A DNA stretch of 64,000 bases from Gammaproteobacteria bacterium. Lineage in GTDB: Bacteria; Pseudomonadota; Gammaproteobacteria; Pseudomonadales; Halieaceae. Made by a program: the position numbers and the translations under genes. Positions 17,731 to 26,474 of the stretch are shown one piece after another (within the stretch, counting starts at the first letter, position 1; the number at the start of each line of letters is the position of its first letter). Below the pieces are notes generated by a model. The model did not search any database. It saw nothing but the letters and a program-made list of their open reading frames with translations, and was not told where the DNA came from. Where the stretch lies: NCBI GenBank assembly GCA_024644535.1, contig JAHEKX010000005.1:37351-101350 (forward strand), read 5' to 3'.

Positions 17731-18840
17731 GTGACCGATATCAGCCGTCTGTTTGAGCCCGTAACTGTGGGTAATTTAAGCCTACCCAACCGTATTGCTA
17801 TGGCACCTATGACTCGCAATTCTTCGCCAGACAACATCCCGACGGATGCTAATGTTGAGTACTACCGTAAACGAGCCGCTGCTGGCGTTGGACTGATCAT
17901 TAGTGAAGGTACATGTGTAAACCATCCGGGTGCTAGTGGCTATCCTGGTGTCCCGTATTTCTACGGTGAGGAACGTCTAGCCGGTTGGAAGCGTGTGGTC
18001 GATGCCGTCCATGCTGAAGGCGGTAAGTTTGCGCCACAGTTGTGGCACGTGGGTGCAGTACGTAAAGCAGGAACGCCCCCGGAAGGCGATGTGCCTGGGT
18101 ATGGTCCATCGGGCATGAATGTACCAGGTAAGGTTAATCGTCACGTTATGACTCAGCAAGACATTGACGATGTGATTAAGGCTTTTGCCGATGCGACGCG
18201 GGATGCTAAAGCCATTGGCTGTGACGCGGTCGAATTGCATTGCGCTCATGGCTATTTGCCCGACCAGTTCCTGTGGGAGGGTACTAATCAACGCACTGAT
18301 GAATACGGTGGCTCACTGGCAAACCGCTCGCGCTTTGTGGTCGAACTCATCAAAGCTTGTCGCGCAGCGGTAGGCCCCGACTTTCCAATTATCATGCGCT
18401 GGTCGCAGTGGAAGCAGCAAGACTACACGGTGAAGCTGGTCAATACCCCCGAGCAGCTTGAAGAATTTTTAACGCCTTTCGTAGACGCCGGCGTTGATAT
18501 TTTTCACTGTTCGACGCGACGTTTTTGGGAGCCAGAGTTTGAAGGTAGTGACCTCAATTTGGCCGGCTGGACCAAAAAACTAACGGGCAAACCTACCATT
18601 AGTGTGGGTAGTGTCGGTCTGAACGCCGACTTTTTGCCGCAAGCAGGCGAAACAGCCTTCCGCGCCGCCGAGCCAGCAAGTCTAGATGAGTTAATCGAGC
18701 GTATTAGCAATGACGAATTTGATTTGGTGGCAGTGGGACGTGCATTAATTGCCAATCCTGAGTGGCCCGCCATGGTTAAAGCCGGCCGTTTTGAAGAGCT
18801 CGAGTCTTACGATTCTAAGATGCTAATGACGCTTAAATAA
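17731..18840 (+). CDS. Old yellow enzyme family NADH:flavin oxidoreductase
   Basis: A 369-residue single-domain FMN enzyme of the old-yellow-enzyme/NADH:flavin oxidoreductase family. MAPMTRNSS at about residues 26-34 is the N-terminal flavin segment. VELHCAHGYLPDQFL is the central helix-strand signature, and TDEYGGSLANRSRF the classic family motif. FDLVAVGRALIANPEW near the C-terminus binds the FMN phosphate. No iron-sulfur cysteines are present, unlike FadH later in the window. It reduces activated C=C bonds; substrate unknown. GTG start with AGGAGTCACC in front. It lies 22 bp ahead of the CPD photolyase and is probably co-transcribed with it, a link that may reflect oxidative damage response. 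Confidence 0.92.
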   Translation: MTDISRLFEPVTVGNLSLPNRIAMAPMTRNSSPDNIPTDANVEYYRKRAAAGVGLIISEGTCVNHPGASGYPGVPYFYGEERLAGWKRVVDAVHAEGGKFAPQLWHVGAVRKAGTPPEGDVPGYGPSGMNVPGKVNRHVMTQQDIDDVIKAFADATRDAKAIGCDAVELHCAHGYLPDQFLWEGTNQRTDEYGGSLANRSRFVVELIKACRAAVGPDFPIIMRWSQWKQQDYTVKLVNTPEQLEEFLTPFVDAGVDIFHCSTRRFWEPEFEGSDLNLAGWTKKLTGKPTISVGSVGLNADFLPQAGETAFRAAEPASLDELIERISNDEFDLVAVGRALIANPEWPAMVKAGRFEELESYDSKMLMTLK

Positions 18841-18862
18841 ACGGTCCAAAAGAGGTGCCGTT

Positions 18863-20266
18863 TTGACAAGACATTTAGTTTGGTTTCGACAAGATTTACG
18901 AGTTTACGATAATACGGCACTTTGGCATGCATGCCTTGACCCTGAGGCAGAAGTCATCGCTTTATTTTGCGCAACGCCACAGCAGTGGCGTTTGCACGAT
19001 ATGGCGCCAGTGCGCGAGCGTTTCATCTGGCGCAACTTAGCTGCTCTTAAAGCCAGCTTGAGCGAGCTAAATATTCCCCTAGTGGTTAAGCAGTTTCAGA
19101 CCTTCGATGACTGCGAGCAGGCTGTGCCCGCGTTGTGCGAGGAGCTTGGCGTTACCGACCTCTTCGCTAACTGCGAATATCCTGTTAACGAACAAAAGCG
19201 TGACAGGGTCATACTCGAGTCTCTGGCAGACAAAGTTGGTTGCCACTGGTACCACGACTTTGGCATCAAACCCCTAGGGTTGTTGACGAAAACCGGTAAC
19301 CCCTACACGGTATTTAGCCCTTTTAAGCGTGTCTGGGTTGAGCGCTGGCGTGCAGACCCTTCGCCGATTTATCCGACGCCAGAGCCACGCAGCCGTGCTA
19401 CAGGCGAGCGAAGTAGTGATCTGCCCGCTGTAGATAAACAGGCCATCGATCAGTTTTGGCCGGCCGGCGAGAATGCAGCGATGAATCGCTTGGCCAATTT
19501 TTGCGAGGATCGTATCGACCACTATAAGGCTAAGCGTGATTTGCCCGCACAGCCCGGCACGTCGGAACTGAGTCCTTACTTGGCGGCGGGTGTCATTTCA
19601 CCAAGGGTGTGCTTAGATGCTGCCATACGCTCCAACCGCGGCGATATCAACGAAGGGAAACAGGGACCTGACACCTGGATCAGCGAGCTGATTTGGCGCG
19701 ATTTTTATATCCATATCCTAGACACCTACCCCCGCGTGTCGATGCACCGCTGCTTTCGGATGGAAGGCGAGAAAATCCCATGGCGCGACGCTCCTAACGA
19801 TTTTGCCGCTTGGTGCGAGGGTCGCACTGGCTACCCTATTGTCGACGCAGCTATGCGGCAGTTGGTGCAAACAGGCTGGATGCACAACCGCTTGCGCATG
19901 TTAGTGGCGATGTTTTTGACCAAGCAGTTATTGATTGATTGGCGCGAGGGTGAGCGCTTTTTCATGCAGCATTTAATCGACGGAGATTTGGGTGCTAACA
20001 ACGGTGGCTGGCAGTGGGCAGCCTCGACCGGTACTGACGCAGCGCCGTATTTTCGAATTTTTAACCCCATAACGCAAAGCCAAAAATTTGATACCAGCGG
20101 AGCCTTCATTCGGCGCTTTGTGCCCGAATTAGCTGATCTCTCGGATAAGGATATTCACATGCCCGCGCCACTGGTGCGCCAAAGCTTGGCTGCGGCTTAT
20201 CCGGAACCTATTGTAGAGTTGAAGTTTGCACGCGCGAGAGCACTCGCGGCATTTAAATCAGTTTAG
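18863..20266 (+). CDS. phrB: Class I CPD deoxyribodipyrimidine photolyase
   Basis: A 467-residue light-driven repair enzyme for cyclobutane pyrimidine dimers in double-stranded DNA. HLVWFRQDLRVYDNTAL is the N-terminal antenna-domain signature. The FAD domain shows LIWRDFYIHIL, the class I motif WMHNRLRMLVAMFLTK, and NNGGWQWAASTGTDAAPYF with the conserved tryptophans of the electron-transfer chain. Translation starts at TTG with AGAGGTG upstream; no better start exists because the family sequence begins right there. It follows the old-yellow-enzyme gene closely and ends at a strong hairpin shared with the DUF3501 gene. With the FeS-BCP and DASH proteins it completes a broad photorepair set. 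Confidence 0.97.
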   Translation: MTRHLVWFRQDLRVYDNTALWHACLDPEAEVIALFCATPQQWRLHDMAPVRERFIWRNLAALKASLSELNIPLVVKQFQTFDDCEQAVPALCEELGVTDLFANCEYPVNEQKRDRVILESLADKVGCHWYHDFGIKPLGLLTKTGNPYTVFSPFKRVWVERWRADPSPIYPTPEPRSRATGERSSDLPAVDKQAIDQFWPAGENAAMNRLANFCEDRIDHYKAKRDLPAQPGTSELSPYLAAGVISPRVCLDAAIRSNRGDINEGKQGPDTWISELIWRDFYIHILDTYPRVSMHRCFRMEGEKIPWRDAPNDFAAWCEGRTGYPIVDAAMRQLVQTGWMHNRLRMLVAMFLTKQLLIDWREGERFFMQHLIDGDLGANNGGWQWAASTGTDAAPYFRIFNPITQSQKFDTSGAFIRRFVPELADLSDKDIHMPAPLVRQSLAAAYPEPIVELKFARARALAAFKSV

Positions 20267-20272
20267 TGGGTG

Positions 20273-20317
20273 AAAAAAGGCGTGCAGCAAAGCGAGGGGG
20301 ATCTGGCGCTGCACGCC
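20273..20317 (-). terminator. Intrinsic terminator after DUF3501 (minus strand)
   Basis: A perfect 10-bp stem GGCGTGCAGC (20279-20288) / GCTGCACGCC (20308-20317), with a run of six A residues at 20273-20278 that reads as six U residues on the minus-strand transcript. It also lies just after the photolyase stop and may act both ways. Confidence 0.85.
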
Positions 20318-20326
20318 CAGGAGTGA

Positions 20327-20923
20327 CTAGTTAATTGCGGCTTCGTTTAAATCGGCCACAAGCGAGTCGCGAATGTTGTCAGCGACTTCAAACGCCTCGA
20401 TCCGGTAGTTGTCATGGTCAATACCTGCAAAAATTTTCGCCCCTTTCTTAGCTGCGGTGATCATTGCAGGCGTAAGCTCGTAGCGCATAAAATGCACGCT
20501 GGACGTTTTGTCTGCAGTGTCGCGTTCTAGGTCTTCGTCGGCGATCGCAAAGATCTTGTCGAAGCCCTCGACCTGAAGCCAGGTGACATCTTCAATACCA
20601 ATCAACTGACCTAAACGAATCGCACGTTCGGCTGGATCGGTGTACTCGATCATGAACGTCGCTTTCCAATTGTGCCCATCGGGAATTAAGGGGTTGTAGG
20701 CGTCGAGTTCTTCCATAATGCCATCAGCCTCAAAGACTCGCTCGATACGCAGCATTTCTTGAATTTGATACTTAATCGTTAAGGTATCTTCAAAGTACAA
20801 GCGTGCATTCTCGCCAAATGCAAGTTGGCGTGACTTTTTGTGCGCTATCACCTTTTCTCTGAAGCCCGCACGCTCTTGCGCGTATTCTTCAAGTGACCAG
20901 AGATCTGCTCTGGATAGTGTCAT
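20327..20923 (-). CDS. DUF3501 family protein
   Basis: A 198-residue soluble protein with no signal peptide. The N-terminal LSRADLWSLEEYAQER and central ENARLYFEDTLTIKYQIQEM are characteristic of DUF3501, a family that nearly always follows an iron-sulfur CCG-domain protein and a rubrerythrin. It lies 14 bp behind the iron-sulfur gene, so it is the last gene of that operon, and an intrinsic terminator follows. There are no conserved cysteines or obvious catalytic residues. An accessory role in the rubrerythrin/iron-sulfur system is inferred from position only. Confidence 0.85.
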   Translation of the reverse strand: MTLSRADLWSLEEYAQERAGFREKVIAHKKSRQLAFGENARLYFEDTLTIKYQIQEMLRIERVFEADGIMEELDAYNPLIPDGHNWKATFMIEYTDPAERAIRLGQLIGIEDVTWLQVEGFDKIFAIADEDLERDTADKTSSVHFMRYELTPAMITAAKKGAKIFAGIDHDNYRIEAFEVADNIRDSLVADLNEAAIN

Positions 20924-20937
20924 AGTATCCTCCTAGT

Positions 20938-22260
20938 TTATAGGCCGTACGCCATGCACAATAGGGTCATGGGGTGTTTGGGTTTGTCGACTTTGCTGGA
21001 AAGCTTGGCAATGTGAGTCGCAGCCATCGGGCAGTCGCTTGAAAAGTGATCAGGCTCTTGTTCGTCGACCTTGCGAACCACTGGGCGCGCAATCTTCACC
21101 GCTTTTTGATAGGTCTCTTCTTTTACCGCGTAGGTACCATCGTGGCCAGAGCATCGTTCTTGAGCCGTGACCGTAGTTTCTGGAACCAAGTTCAAAACAT
21201 CGCGCGTTTTGATACCAATATTCTGCACCCGCAAATGGCAAGCCACTTGGTAGGCAATATCGCCCAGAGCATGGGGGAATTCGGTATTCAATTCACCGCC
21301 TTTATGACGCAACCACAAGTATTCAAAGGGATCAAAAAATGCTTTTTGTACCTTTAACACATCGGGGTCGTTGGGGAATAGCAAGGGCAGTTCCTGCTTA
21401 TACATCAGAACGCACGATGGGATTGGGGCAATTAGATCGTACCCTTCATCTACTAGCTTCGCCAATACAGGGATGTTAGCGTCTTTTAACTTTTCGACGG
21501 TATCTAAATCACCGAGCTCGAGTTTAGGCATGCCGCAGCACTTTTCTTTGGGGACGATATCAATGTGGATACCGTTATGCTGGAAGACTTTTATAAAATC
21601 TTCGCCCAAGGCTGGGCTGTTGTAGTTGCCGTAGCAAGTCGCATACAGAGCAATCTTTCCGGTGGTATTACCAACCGCTTTGGGCTCTAGACCCTTGATC
21701 ATGGGTTTGACACGCTTGCGTAAGGTTTTGCTATGAAATTCAGGCACGGGGGCATCTTTGTGAACGCCGAAGCCTTTCTCGAACACTTTGCGGAAGGTGT
21801 CATTTTTGTTCAGCGCATTCACAGTCACGTCGACTAGGGGAATCGATGTCAGGCCAAACACGGTATCGGTACTGGTCAGCACTTTGTCGCGCAACCGAGC
21901 CCCTTCGTTTTTAAACTTCTGCGCTTTGGCGCGCAGCATTAAGTGTGGGAAATCAATGTTCCACTCGTGTGGCGGCACGTAAGGACACTTAGTCATGTAG
22001 CACAGATCGCACATATAGCACTGGTCTACGACTTTAATGTAATCTTCTTTGGCGACGCCATCGACTTCCATGGTCTCTGACTCGTCCACTAAGTCAAATA
22101 GGGTGGGGAAGGAATCGCAAAGACTTACGCAACGCCGACAGCCGTGGCAAATGTCATAGACGCGCTCTAACTCGTCATTAAGTGCGTCTTTATCCCAGAA
22201 CTCTTCCGATTTCCATTCGACTGGGTGGCGTGTTGGTGCTTCTAAGCTGCCTTCTCTCAC
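20938..22260 (-). CDS. Iron-sulfur oxidoreductase with two 4Fe-4S clusters and two CCG domains
   Basis: GTG 22260 is the chosen start: TGAGGGAAAG lies six bases upstream. The longer frame to 22332 would run through a terminator-like hairpin. The product is 440 residues. Two 4Fe-4S motifs lie near the N-terminus, CHGCRRCVSLCDSFP and CYMCDLCYMTKCPYVPP. Two CCG domains follow (CYGNYNSPALG...EKCCGMP and ACHLRVQNIG...ERCSGHDG). This is the fold of GlpC and heterodisulfide reductase HdrB/D, which pass electrons to thiols or quinones. It lies between rubrerythrin and DUF3501, so it may deliver reducing power to the rubrerythrin. That pairing is inferred, not demonstrated. Confidence 0.88.
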   Translation of the reverse strand: MREGSLEAPTRHPVEWKSEEFWDKDALNDELERVYDICHGCRRCVSLCDSFPTLFDLVDESETMEVDGVAKEDYIKVVDQCYMCDLCYMTKCPYVPPHEWNIDFPHLMLRAKAQKFKNEGARLRDKVLTSTDTVFGLTSIPLVDVTVNALNKNDTFRKVFEKGFGVHKDAPVPEFHSKTLRKRVKPMIKGLEPKAVGNTTGKIALYATCYGNYNSPALGEDFIKVFQHNGIHIDIVPKEKCCGMPKLELGDLDTVEKLKDANIPVLAKLVDEGYDLIAPIPSCVLMYKQELPLLFPNDPDVLKVQKAFFDPFEYLWLRHKGGELNTEFPHALGDIAYQVACHLRVQNIGIKTRDVLNLVPETTVTAQERCSGHDGTYAVKEETYQKAVKIARPVVRKVDEQEPDHFSSDCPMAATHIAKLSSKVDKPKHPMTLLCMAYGL

Positions 22261-22297
22261 GATGCTTTCCCTCAAGATTCGATATCGATTTCGCGAA

Positions 22298-22324
22298 TAA
22301 GGGCCCAAGCGCTTGGGCCCCTTA
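22298..22324 (-). terminator. Hairpin between rubrerythrin and the iron-sulfur gene
   Basis: TAAGGGCCCAAGC and GCTTGGGCCCCTTA form an almost perfect, loopless 13-bp inverted repeat 33 bp beyond the rubrerythrin stop. Few U residues follow on the minus strand, so it may be a leaky terminator or mRNA-stabilising processing site that keeps rubrerythrin expression above the downstream genes. Confidence 0.6.
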
Positions 22325-22356
22325 GCACGCACCCAGGAAGGGCGCGTGGCTTTGTA

Positions 22357-22776
22357 TTAACCGTCGAGTTGATCCAAAGCTTTTTGGAAACGGTTAGCGT
22401 GGCTACGCTCTGCTTTAGCCAACGTTTCCATCCAGTCAGCGATTTCGTCGAAACCTTCGTCGCGAGCGTCTTTCGCCATGCCTGGGTACATATCGGTGTA
22501 TTCGTGAGTTTCGCCTGCAATTGCTGCTTTCAGGTTGTTCTCAGTGCTACCGATAGGTAGGCCAGTTGCTGGATCGCCTACAGCTTCTAGATACTCTAGG
22601 TGACCGTGAGCGTGACCAGTTTCGCCTTCTGCGGTTGAGCGGAATACAGCTGCAACATCGTTGTAACCTTCAACGTCCGCTTTGGCGGCGAAGTATAGGT
22701 AACGACGGTTTGCTTGTGATTCACCTGCGAACGCGTCTTTCAAGTTTTGTTCTGTTTTTGAACCTTTTAGTGACAT
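22357..22776 (-). CDS. Rubrerythrin-like diiron protein without rubredoxin domain
   Basis: A 139-residue four-helix-bundle protein. [14 protein letters not shown] supplies the first Glu ligand, [12 protein letters not shown] helices the later ones, and [17 protein letters not shown] and [16 protein letters not shown] the remaining Glu/His ligands of a diiron site. The C-terminal rubredoxin domain of classical rubrerythrin (about 190 residues) is missing, so it must receive electrons from another protein. Rubrerythrins reduce hydrogen peroxide. It is transcribed divergently from oxyR, which makes OxyR the likely regulator, and the iron-sulfur protein and DUF3501 follow downstream. The reductant is unknown; the iron-sulfur neighbour is the natural candidate. 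Confidence 0.92.
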   Translation of the reverse strand: MSLKGSKTEQNLKDAFAGESQANRRYLYFAAKADVEGYNDVAAVFRSTAEGETGHAHGHLEYLEAVGDPATGLPIGSTENNLKAAIAGETHEYTDMYPGMAKDARDEGFDEIADWMETLAKAERSHANRFQKALDQLDG

Positions 22777-22806
22777 TGTCTTTACTCCTTGATTACCACT
22801 AGTGAT

Positions 22807-22820
22807 GGTCGTGCACGACC
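22807..22820. promoter_or_regulatory. Palindrome in the oxyR/rubrerythrin divergent region
   Basis: GGTCGTGCACGACC is a perfect 14-bp palindrome 31 bp upstream of the rubrerythrin ATG. It does not match the ATAG...CTAT OxyR consensus, so the binder is unknown. Confidence 0.4.
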
Positions 22821-22853
22821 GGAATAAGCCCTACACTATGCAGGGATACGCAG

Positions 22854-22882
22854 TTTAAAGCCCAATGGATGATCTGTATAAT
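22854..22882 (+). promoter_or_regulatory. Candidate oxyR promoter
   Basis: A perfect -10 TATAAT (22877-22882) with a weak TTTAAA 17 bp upstream (22854-22859), 33 bp before the preferred oxyR ATG at 22916. Confidence 0.45.
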
Positions 22883-22915
22883 GAAAAAAATCAGAGTTAC
22901 CTTTCGGAAAAATCG

Positions 22916-23812
22916 ATGAGTCGACAACCAACCCTGAAACAATTGCGCTACCTCCTAGCTGTGGCCGATGCTGGGCATTTTGGGCAAGCGGCTAAAGCGT
23001 GCTTTGTGTCTCAGTCTACCCTGAGTGCCGGCATCTCGGAACTTGAAGACCTATTAGGCGTTGTGCTGTTGGAAAGAACAAGCAGAACCGTGCTGTTAAC
23101 TGATATCGGTCAAGAAGTTGTGCGACGCGCGCGCGCAACCTTACTGGATATAGAGGATATGTTGGCGGTTTGCGATGCTTCCCAGGCCCCCTTTACCGGG
23201 CGCTTACGCATGGGCGTGATACCAACCATTGCACCATTTATCTTGCCGCCATTAATGAAACGACTGCGCGAACAGCACCCTGCGTTTAAACTTCTTGTCA
23301 AAGAAGACTTAAGTGGGCATTTGGTCGAGTCTCTGAACAAGGGCGACCTGGACGTGTTACTGCTGGCTTTGCCGTTTGAAGCGGAAAACGTGGAGACCGA
23401 GGTCTTATACTCGGACAAGTTTTGGTTTGCCTGTGCCGACAGTCATCCTTTGCATGCACGCCAGAGTATGTTGCCCGACGATCTGCGCGGCCAGGATCTA
23501 CTGCTGCTGGAAGACGGTCACTGTTTAAGAGATCACGTACTAGAGGCCTGCAACCTTGAACTGAAGGACGTATCGCTGCCGTTTCAAGCGACCAGTTTGA
23601 ATACCATTGTACAGATGGTGGCTGGAGGCATTGGCGTTACTTTATTGCCCGATATGGCGGTGCACGGCTCTTTATTGGCTGGAGTTGATATTAGCCTGAA
23701 ACCTTTCGCTACCGAGGCGATCTCGCGAGATATTGGCTTGATGTGGCGTAAGAAAAGCCCGCGGGCCATGGATTACCGTGCTTTGGGGGAGATTGTGGTG
23801 GCGACTCGCTAA
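22916..23812 (+). CDS. oxyR: Hydrogen-peroxide sensor, LysR-type regulator OxyR
   Basis: The frame is open from 22865, but ATG 22916 gives a 298-residue protein matching OxyR length, beginning near PTLKQLRYLLAVADAGHFG (winged helix). The redox site is explicit: GHCLRDHVLEAC carries Cys203 and Cys212, with the nine-residue spacing of E. coli Cys199/Cys208 and nearly identical flanks. ATSLNTIVQMVAGGIGVTLLP is the usual C-terminal OxyR segment. Oxidation to the disulfide activates transcription of peroxide-defence genes. It is divergent from the rubrerythrin operon across 139 bp, which is probably a target. Confidence 0.96.
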   Translation: MSRQPTLKQLRYLLAVADAGHFGQAAKACFVSQSTLSAGISELEDLLGVVLLERTSRTVLLTDIGQEVVRRARATLLDIEDMLAVCDASQAPFTGRLRMGVIPTIAPFILPPLMKRLREQHPAFKLLVKEDLSGHLVESLNKGDLDVLLLALPFEAENVETEVLYSDKFWFACADSHPLHARQSMLPDDLRGQDLLLLEDGHCLRDHVLEACNLELKDVSLPFQATSLNTIVQMVAGGIGVTLLPDMAVHGSLLAGVDISLKPFATEAISRDIGLMWRKKSPRAMDYRALGEIVVATR

Positions 23813-24117
23813 GCTTTGAGATTCCCGATAATATTAAGCCCGCGCCTGCCTCATCATTTGTTTTGCTCGCGCCCTTGCGCTAATGGCGACGGCTCAAAAA
23901 CTCGCACTCGTCTATCGCCTCGCGCTCAGACATTTTCGCCGATAGCCTCGCCAACCGCGCTCGGTCAAAGCAGCGCACTGACTGTTCGCAAAACAAATCA
24001 CGAGCTCGTGCGCTAGCAGCGTGCCGTTTCTACATTTTGGTGCGCTCGAACTTGATGCCACTTCAGCGCGGGTATGACATACTACGCGGCTTTACGCGGT
24101 ACTAGGAATAACCCCCA
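23813..24117. other. Intergenic region without a gene, holding a candidate repeat element
   Basis: No credible coding frame is seen on either strand. Most of it is the inverted-repeat-bounded segment at 23856-23998. The remainder (24000-24117) is the leader of tex. Its frequent CGC-rich words differ from adjacent coding sequence. Confidence 0.6.
23856..23998. repeat. 143-bp segment bounded by perfect 11-bp inverted repeats (possible MITE-like element)
   Basis: ATTTGTTTTGC (23856-23866) and GCAAAACAAAT (23988-23998) are exact inverted copies at the two ends. The interior is rich in CGC/GCG words and contains CTATCGCC...GCCGATAG as an imperfect inner inverted repeat. It has no open frame and no obvious target duplication. 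A non-autonomous mobile or REP-like dispersed repeat is the best guess. Confidence 0.4.
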
Positions 24118-26433
24118 ATGATCTCACTGTCTCGGCGCATTGCTGACGAACTCGGCGTTGCCGAAAAACAAGTAACAGCCACCATCGAACTGCTGGATGA
24201 GGGCGCCACGGTTCCCTTTATCGCTCGTTATCGAAAGGAGGTTACGGGTTCGCTTGACGACACTCAGTTGCGCCAGTTGAGCGAGCGCTTAGTGTACTTG
24301 CGCGACCTCGAAGATCGACGCGATACGATCCTTAAAAGCATCGAAGAGCAGGGTAAGCTGACCGAGATCTTGAAAAAAGATATCTTAGATGCCGAGACCA
24401 AAACGCGTCTCGAAGATTTGTATTTACCCTATAAGCCTAAGCGGCGCACCAAGGGTCAAATCGCAATCGAGGCGGGCATTGAGCCCTTGGCAGATGCCTT
24501 GCTGGCCAACCATCAACTTGATCCCACAGCGGAAGCTGCCGGTTATCTGAATGCTGATGCAGGCTTTGCCGATGCTAAAGCGGTGTTGGATGGCGCTAAA
24601 TACATTCTAATGGAGCGCTTTGCCCAAGAAGCCGACTTGCTGGCGAAGTTGCGTGCTTACTTGGCTGACAACGGCACATTGTTCGCGACAGTGATGTCGG
24701 GTAAAGAGGTCGAGGGCGAGAAGTTCCGAGACTACTTCGAACATAAAGAGCTTTGGTCAAAAGTGCCATCGCACAGAGCCTTGGCCATGTTTCGAGGTCG
24801 TCGTGAGGGTATTCTTGGCATCAAGGTTGATGTTGAAGTGCCGGAAGGCGAGAGACACCCTTGTGAATCTATGATTGCGCAGTTTTTTCAGTTGCGTGAC
24901 GAGGGACTGCCAGCGGATGCATGGTTGCAGGAAACAGTACGTTGGACTTGGCGGATTAAATTGCAATTCCACTTGGAAACCGAGTTGTTGGCAGACTTGC
25001 GCGATCGAGCCGAAGCCTCTGCTATTGAGGTTTTTGCGGCGAACCTAGAAGATTTGCTTTTGGCGGCGCCGGCTGGTCAGCGTACAACGATAGCGCTCGA
25101 TCCGGGCTTGCGAACTGGCGTTAAAGTAGCGGTTATCGATAGCACGGGTAAAGTCGTGGATCATGGCGCGATTTATCCGCACGCGCCCAAGCACCAGTGG
25201 GACGCCTCTATCGCGCAGTTGGCAAAATTGGCTAAGCAGTATTCGGCTGAATTGGTTGCCATCGGTAATGGTACGGCATCGCGAGAAACCGATAAGTTGG
25301 CGGGTGACCTGATGAAACTGCATCCAGAATTAAGGTTGCAGAAGGTTATGGTGAACGAGGCGGGCGCTTCGGTGTACTCGGCGTCTGCCGAGGCGGCGGC
25401 TGAGATGCCGGATTTGGACGTCACGATCCGAGGCGCGGTCTCGATCGGTCGGCGCCTGCAAGATCCGTTGGCCGAACTCGTTAAGATAGATCCAAAATCC
25501 ATTGGTGTGGGCCAGTATCAGCATGATGTCAGCCAGATCCAGTTGGCGAAAAGTTTGGACGTTGTGATCGAAGATTGCGTGAATAGTGTGGGGGTTGAGT
25601 TGAATACTGCGTCAGCACTTTTACTAAAACGCGTATCAGGCCTGAATCAAACCATTGCTGACAACATTGTTGCTTTCCGCGATCAGCACGGTGCTTTTAA
25701 AAATCGTGCTGGTTTAAAGTCGGTGCCACGTTTGGGTGACAAGACATTTGAACAAGCTGCAGGGTTCTTGCGCGTGCATGGTGGTGGAAATTCGTTGGAT
25801 GGTTCGGCCGTACACCCAGAAGCTTACAGCGTGGTCGAGGCAATGGCTGCTGATCTTAAGTTAAGCGTTGCAGATTTGGTGGGGAACAAATCGGCAATTT
25901 CTAGGATCGATTTAAAGCGCTATATCAACGAGCAGTTTGGTTTGCCCACCCTGCAGGATATTGTCCGCGAGCTTGAAAAGCCTGGTCGTGACCCCCGCCC
26001 AGAATTCACCACGGCGAGTTTTAAAGAGGGCGTTGAGAAAATTAGTGACCTTGAACCCGGTATGGTGCTGGAGGGCACAGTCACCAACGTTACAAGCTTT
26101 GGTGCGTTTGTGGATGTTGGGGTACATCAGGACGGCCTCGTGCACATTTCGGCCCTCGCTGATAAGTTTGTAAAAGACCCTCGCGACGTCGTTAAAGCAG
26201 GGCAAGTGGTTAAAGTCAAAGTCATGGAGGTGGACCAAGGGCGCAAGCGCATTGGTTTAAGTATGCGACTGTCGGACGAGCCTGGCAGTTCTGAAAAGGG
26301 AGCGCCAAAATCCTCGCGGCCCGAGCGCCGAGCCGGCAGTAACACGAAAGTGCCTACCGCTATGGTACCCGACCCATCGTCCGCACAGGGGACGATGGGT
26401 GCTTTGCTGCAAGCTGCTATGAAGAAGAAATAG
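24118..26433 (+). CDS. tex: Tex-family RNA-binding transcription accessory protein
   Basis: A 771-residue protein colinear with Tex/YhgF. The N-terminal helix-turn-helix-like region includes [21 protein letters not shown] YqgF/RNase-H-like domain starts around [17 protein letters not shown] helix-hairpin-helix segment follows ([37 protein letters not shown]). An S1 RNA-binding domain lies near residues 645-720 ([21 protein letters not shown]). A short basic, low-complexity tail ends the protein. Tex binds RNA and associates with transcription; it is conserved but rarely essential. A terminator follows directly. It is a single-gene transcript flanked by an intergenic repeat segment. Confidence 0.97.
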   Translation: MISLSRRIADELGVAEKQVTATIELLDEGATVPFIARYRKEVTGSLDDTQLRQLSERLVYLRDLEDRRDTILKSIEEQGKLTEILKKDILDAETKTRLEDLYLPYKPKRRTKGQIAIEAGIEPLADALLANHQLDPTAEAAGYLNADAGFADAKAVLDGAKYILMERFAQEADLLAKLRAYLADNGTLFATVMSGKEVEGEKFRDYFEHKELWSKVPSHRALAMFRGRREGILGIKVDVEVPEGERHPCESMIAQFFQLRDEGLPADAWLQETVRWTWRIKLQFHLETELLADLRDRAEASAIEVFAANLEDLLLAAPAGQRTTIALDPGLRTGVKVAVIDSTGKVVDHGAIYPHAPKHQWDASIAQLAKLAKQYSAELVAIGNGTASRETDKLAGDLMKLHPELRLQKVMVNEAGASVYSASAEAAAEMPDLDVTIRGAVSIGRRLQDPLAELVKIDPKSIGVGQYQHDVSQIQLAKSLDVVIEDCVNSVGVELNTASALLLKRVSGLNQTIADNIVAFRDQHGAFKNRAGLKSVPRLGDKTFEQAAGFLRVHGGGNSLDGSAVHPEAYSVVEAMAADLKLSVADLVGNKSAISRIDLKRYINEQFGLPTLQDIVRELEKPGRDPRPEFTTASFKEGVEKISDLEPGMVLEGTVTNVTSFGAFVDVGVHQDGLVHISALADKFVKDPRDVVKAGQVVKVKVMEVDQGRKRIGLSMRLSDEPGSSEKGAPKSSRPERRAGSNTKVPTAMVPDPSSAQGTMGALLQAAMKKK

Positions 26434-26455
26434 CGGGCCAAATGACCCGTTTTTT
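26434..26455 (+). terminator. Terminator of tex
   Basis: CGGGCCA AA TGACCCG (26434-26449, one mismatch) followed by six T residues; it begins right after the tex stop codon. Confidence 0.8.
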
Positions 26456-26474
26456 AGTCTGATGGGCGGGAGTA

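Noticed and set aside
22807..22820. Palindrome GGTCGTGCACGACC taken as an OxyR site
   Set aside because: It does not fit the ATAG-spaced OxyR consensus; kept only as a palindrome with unknown binder.
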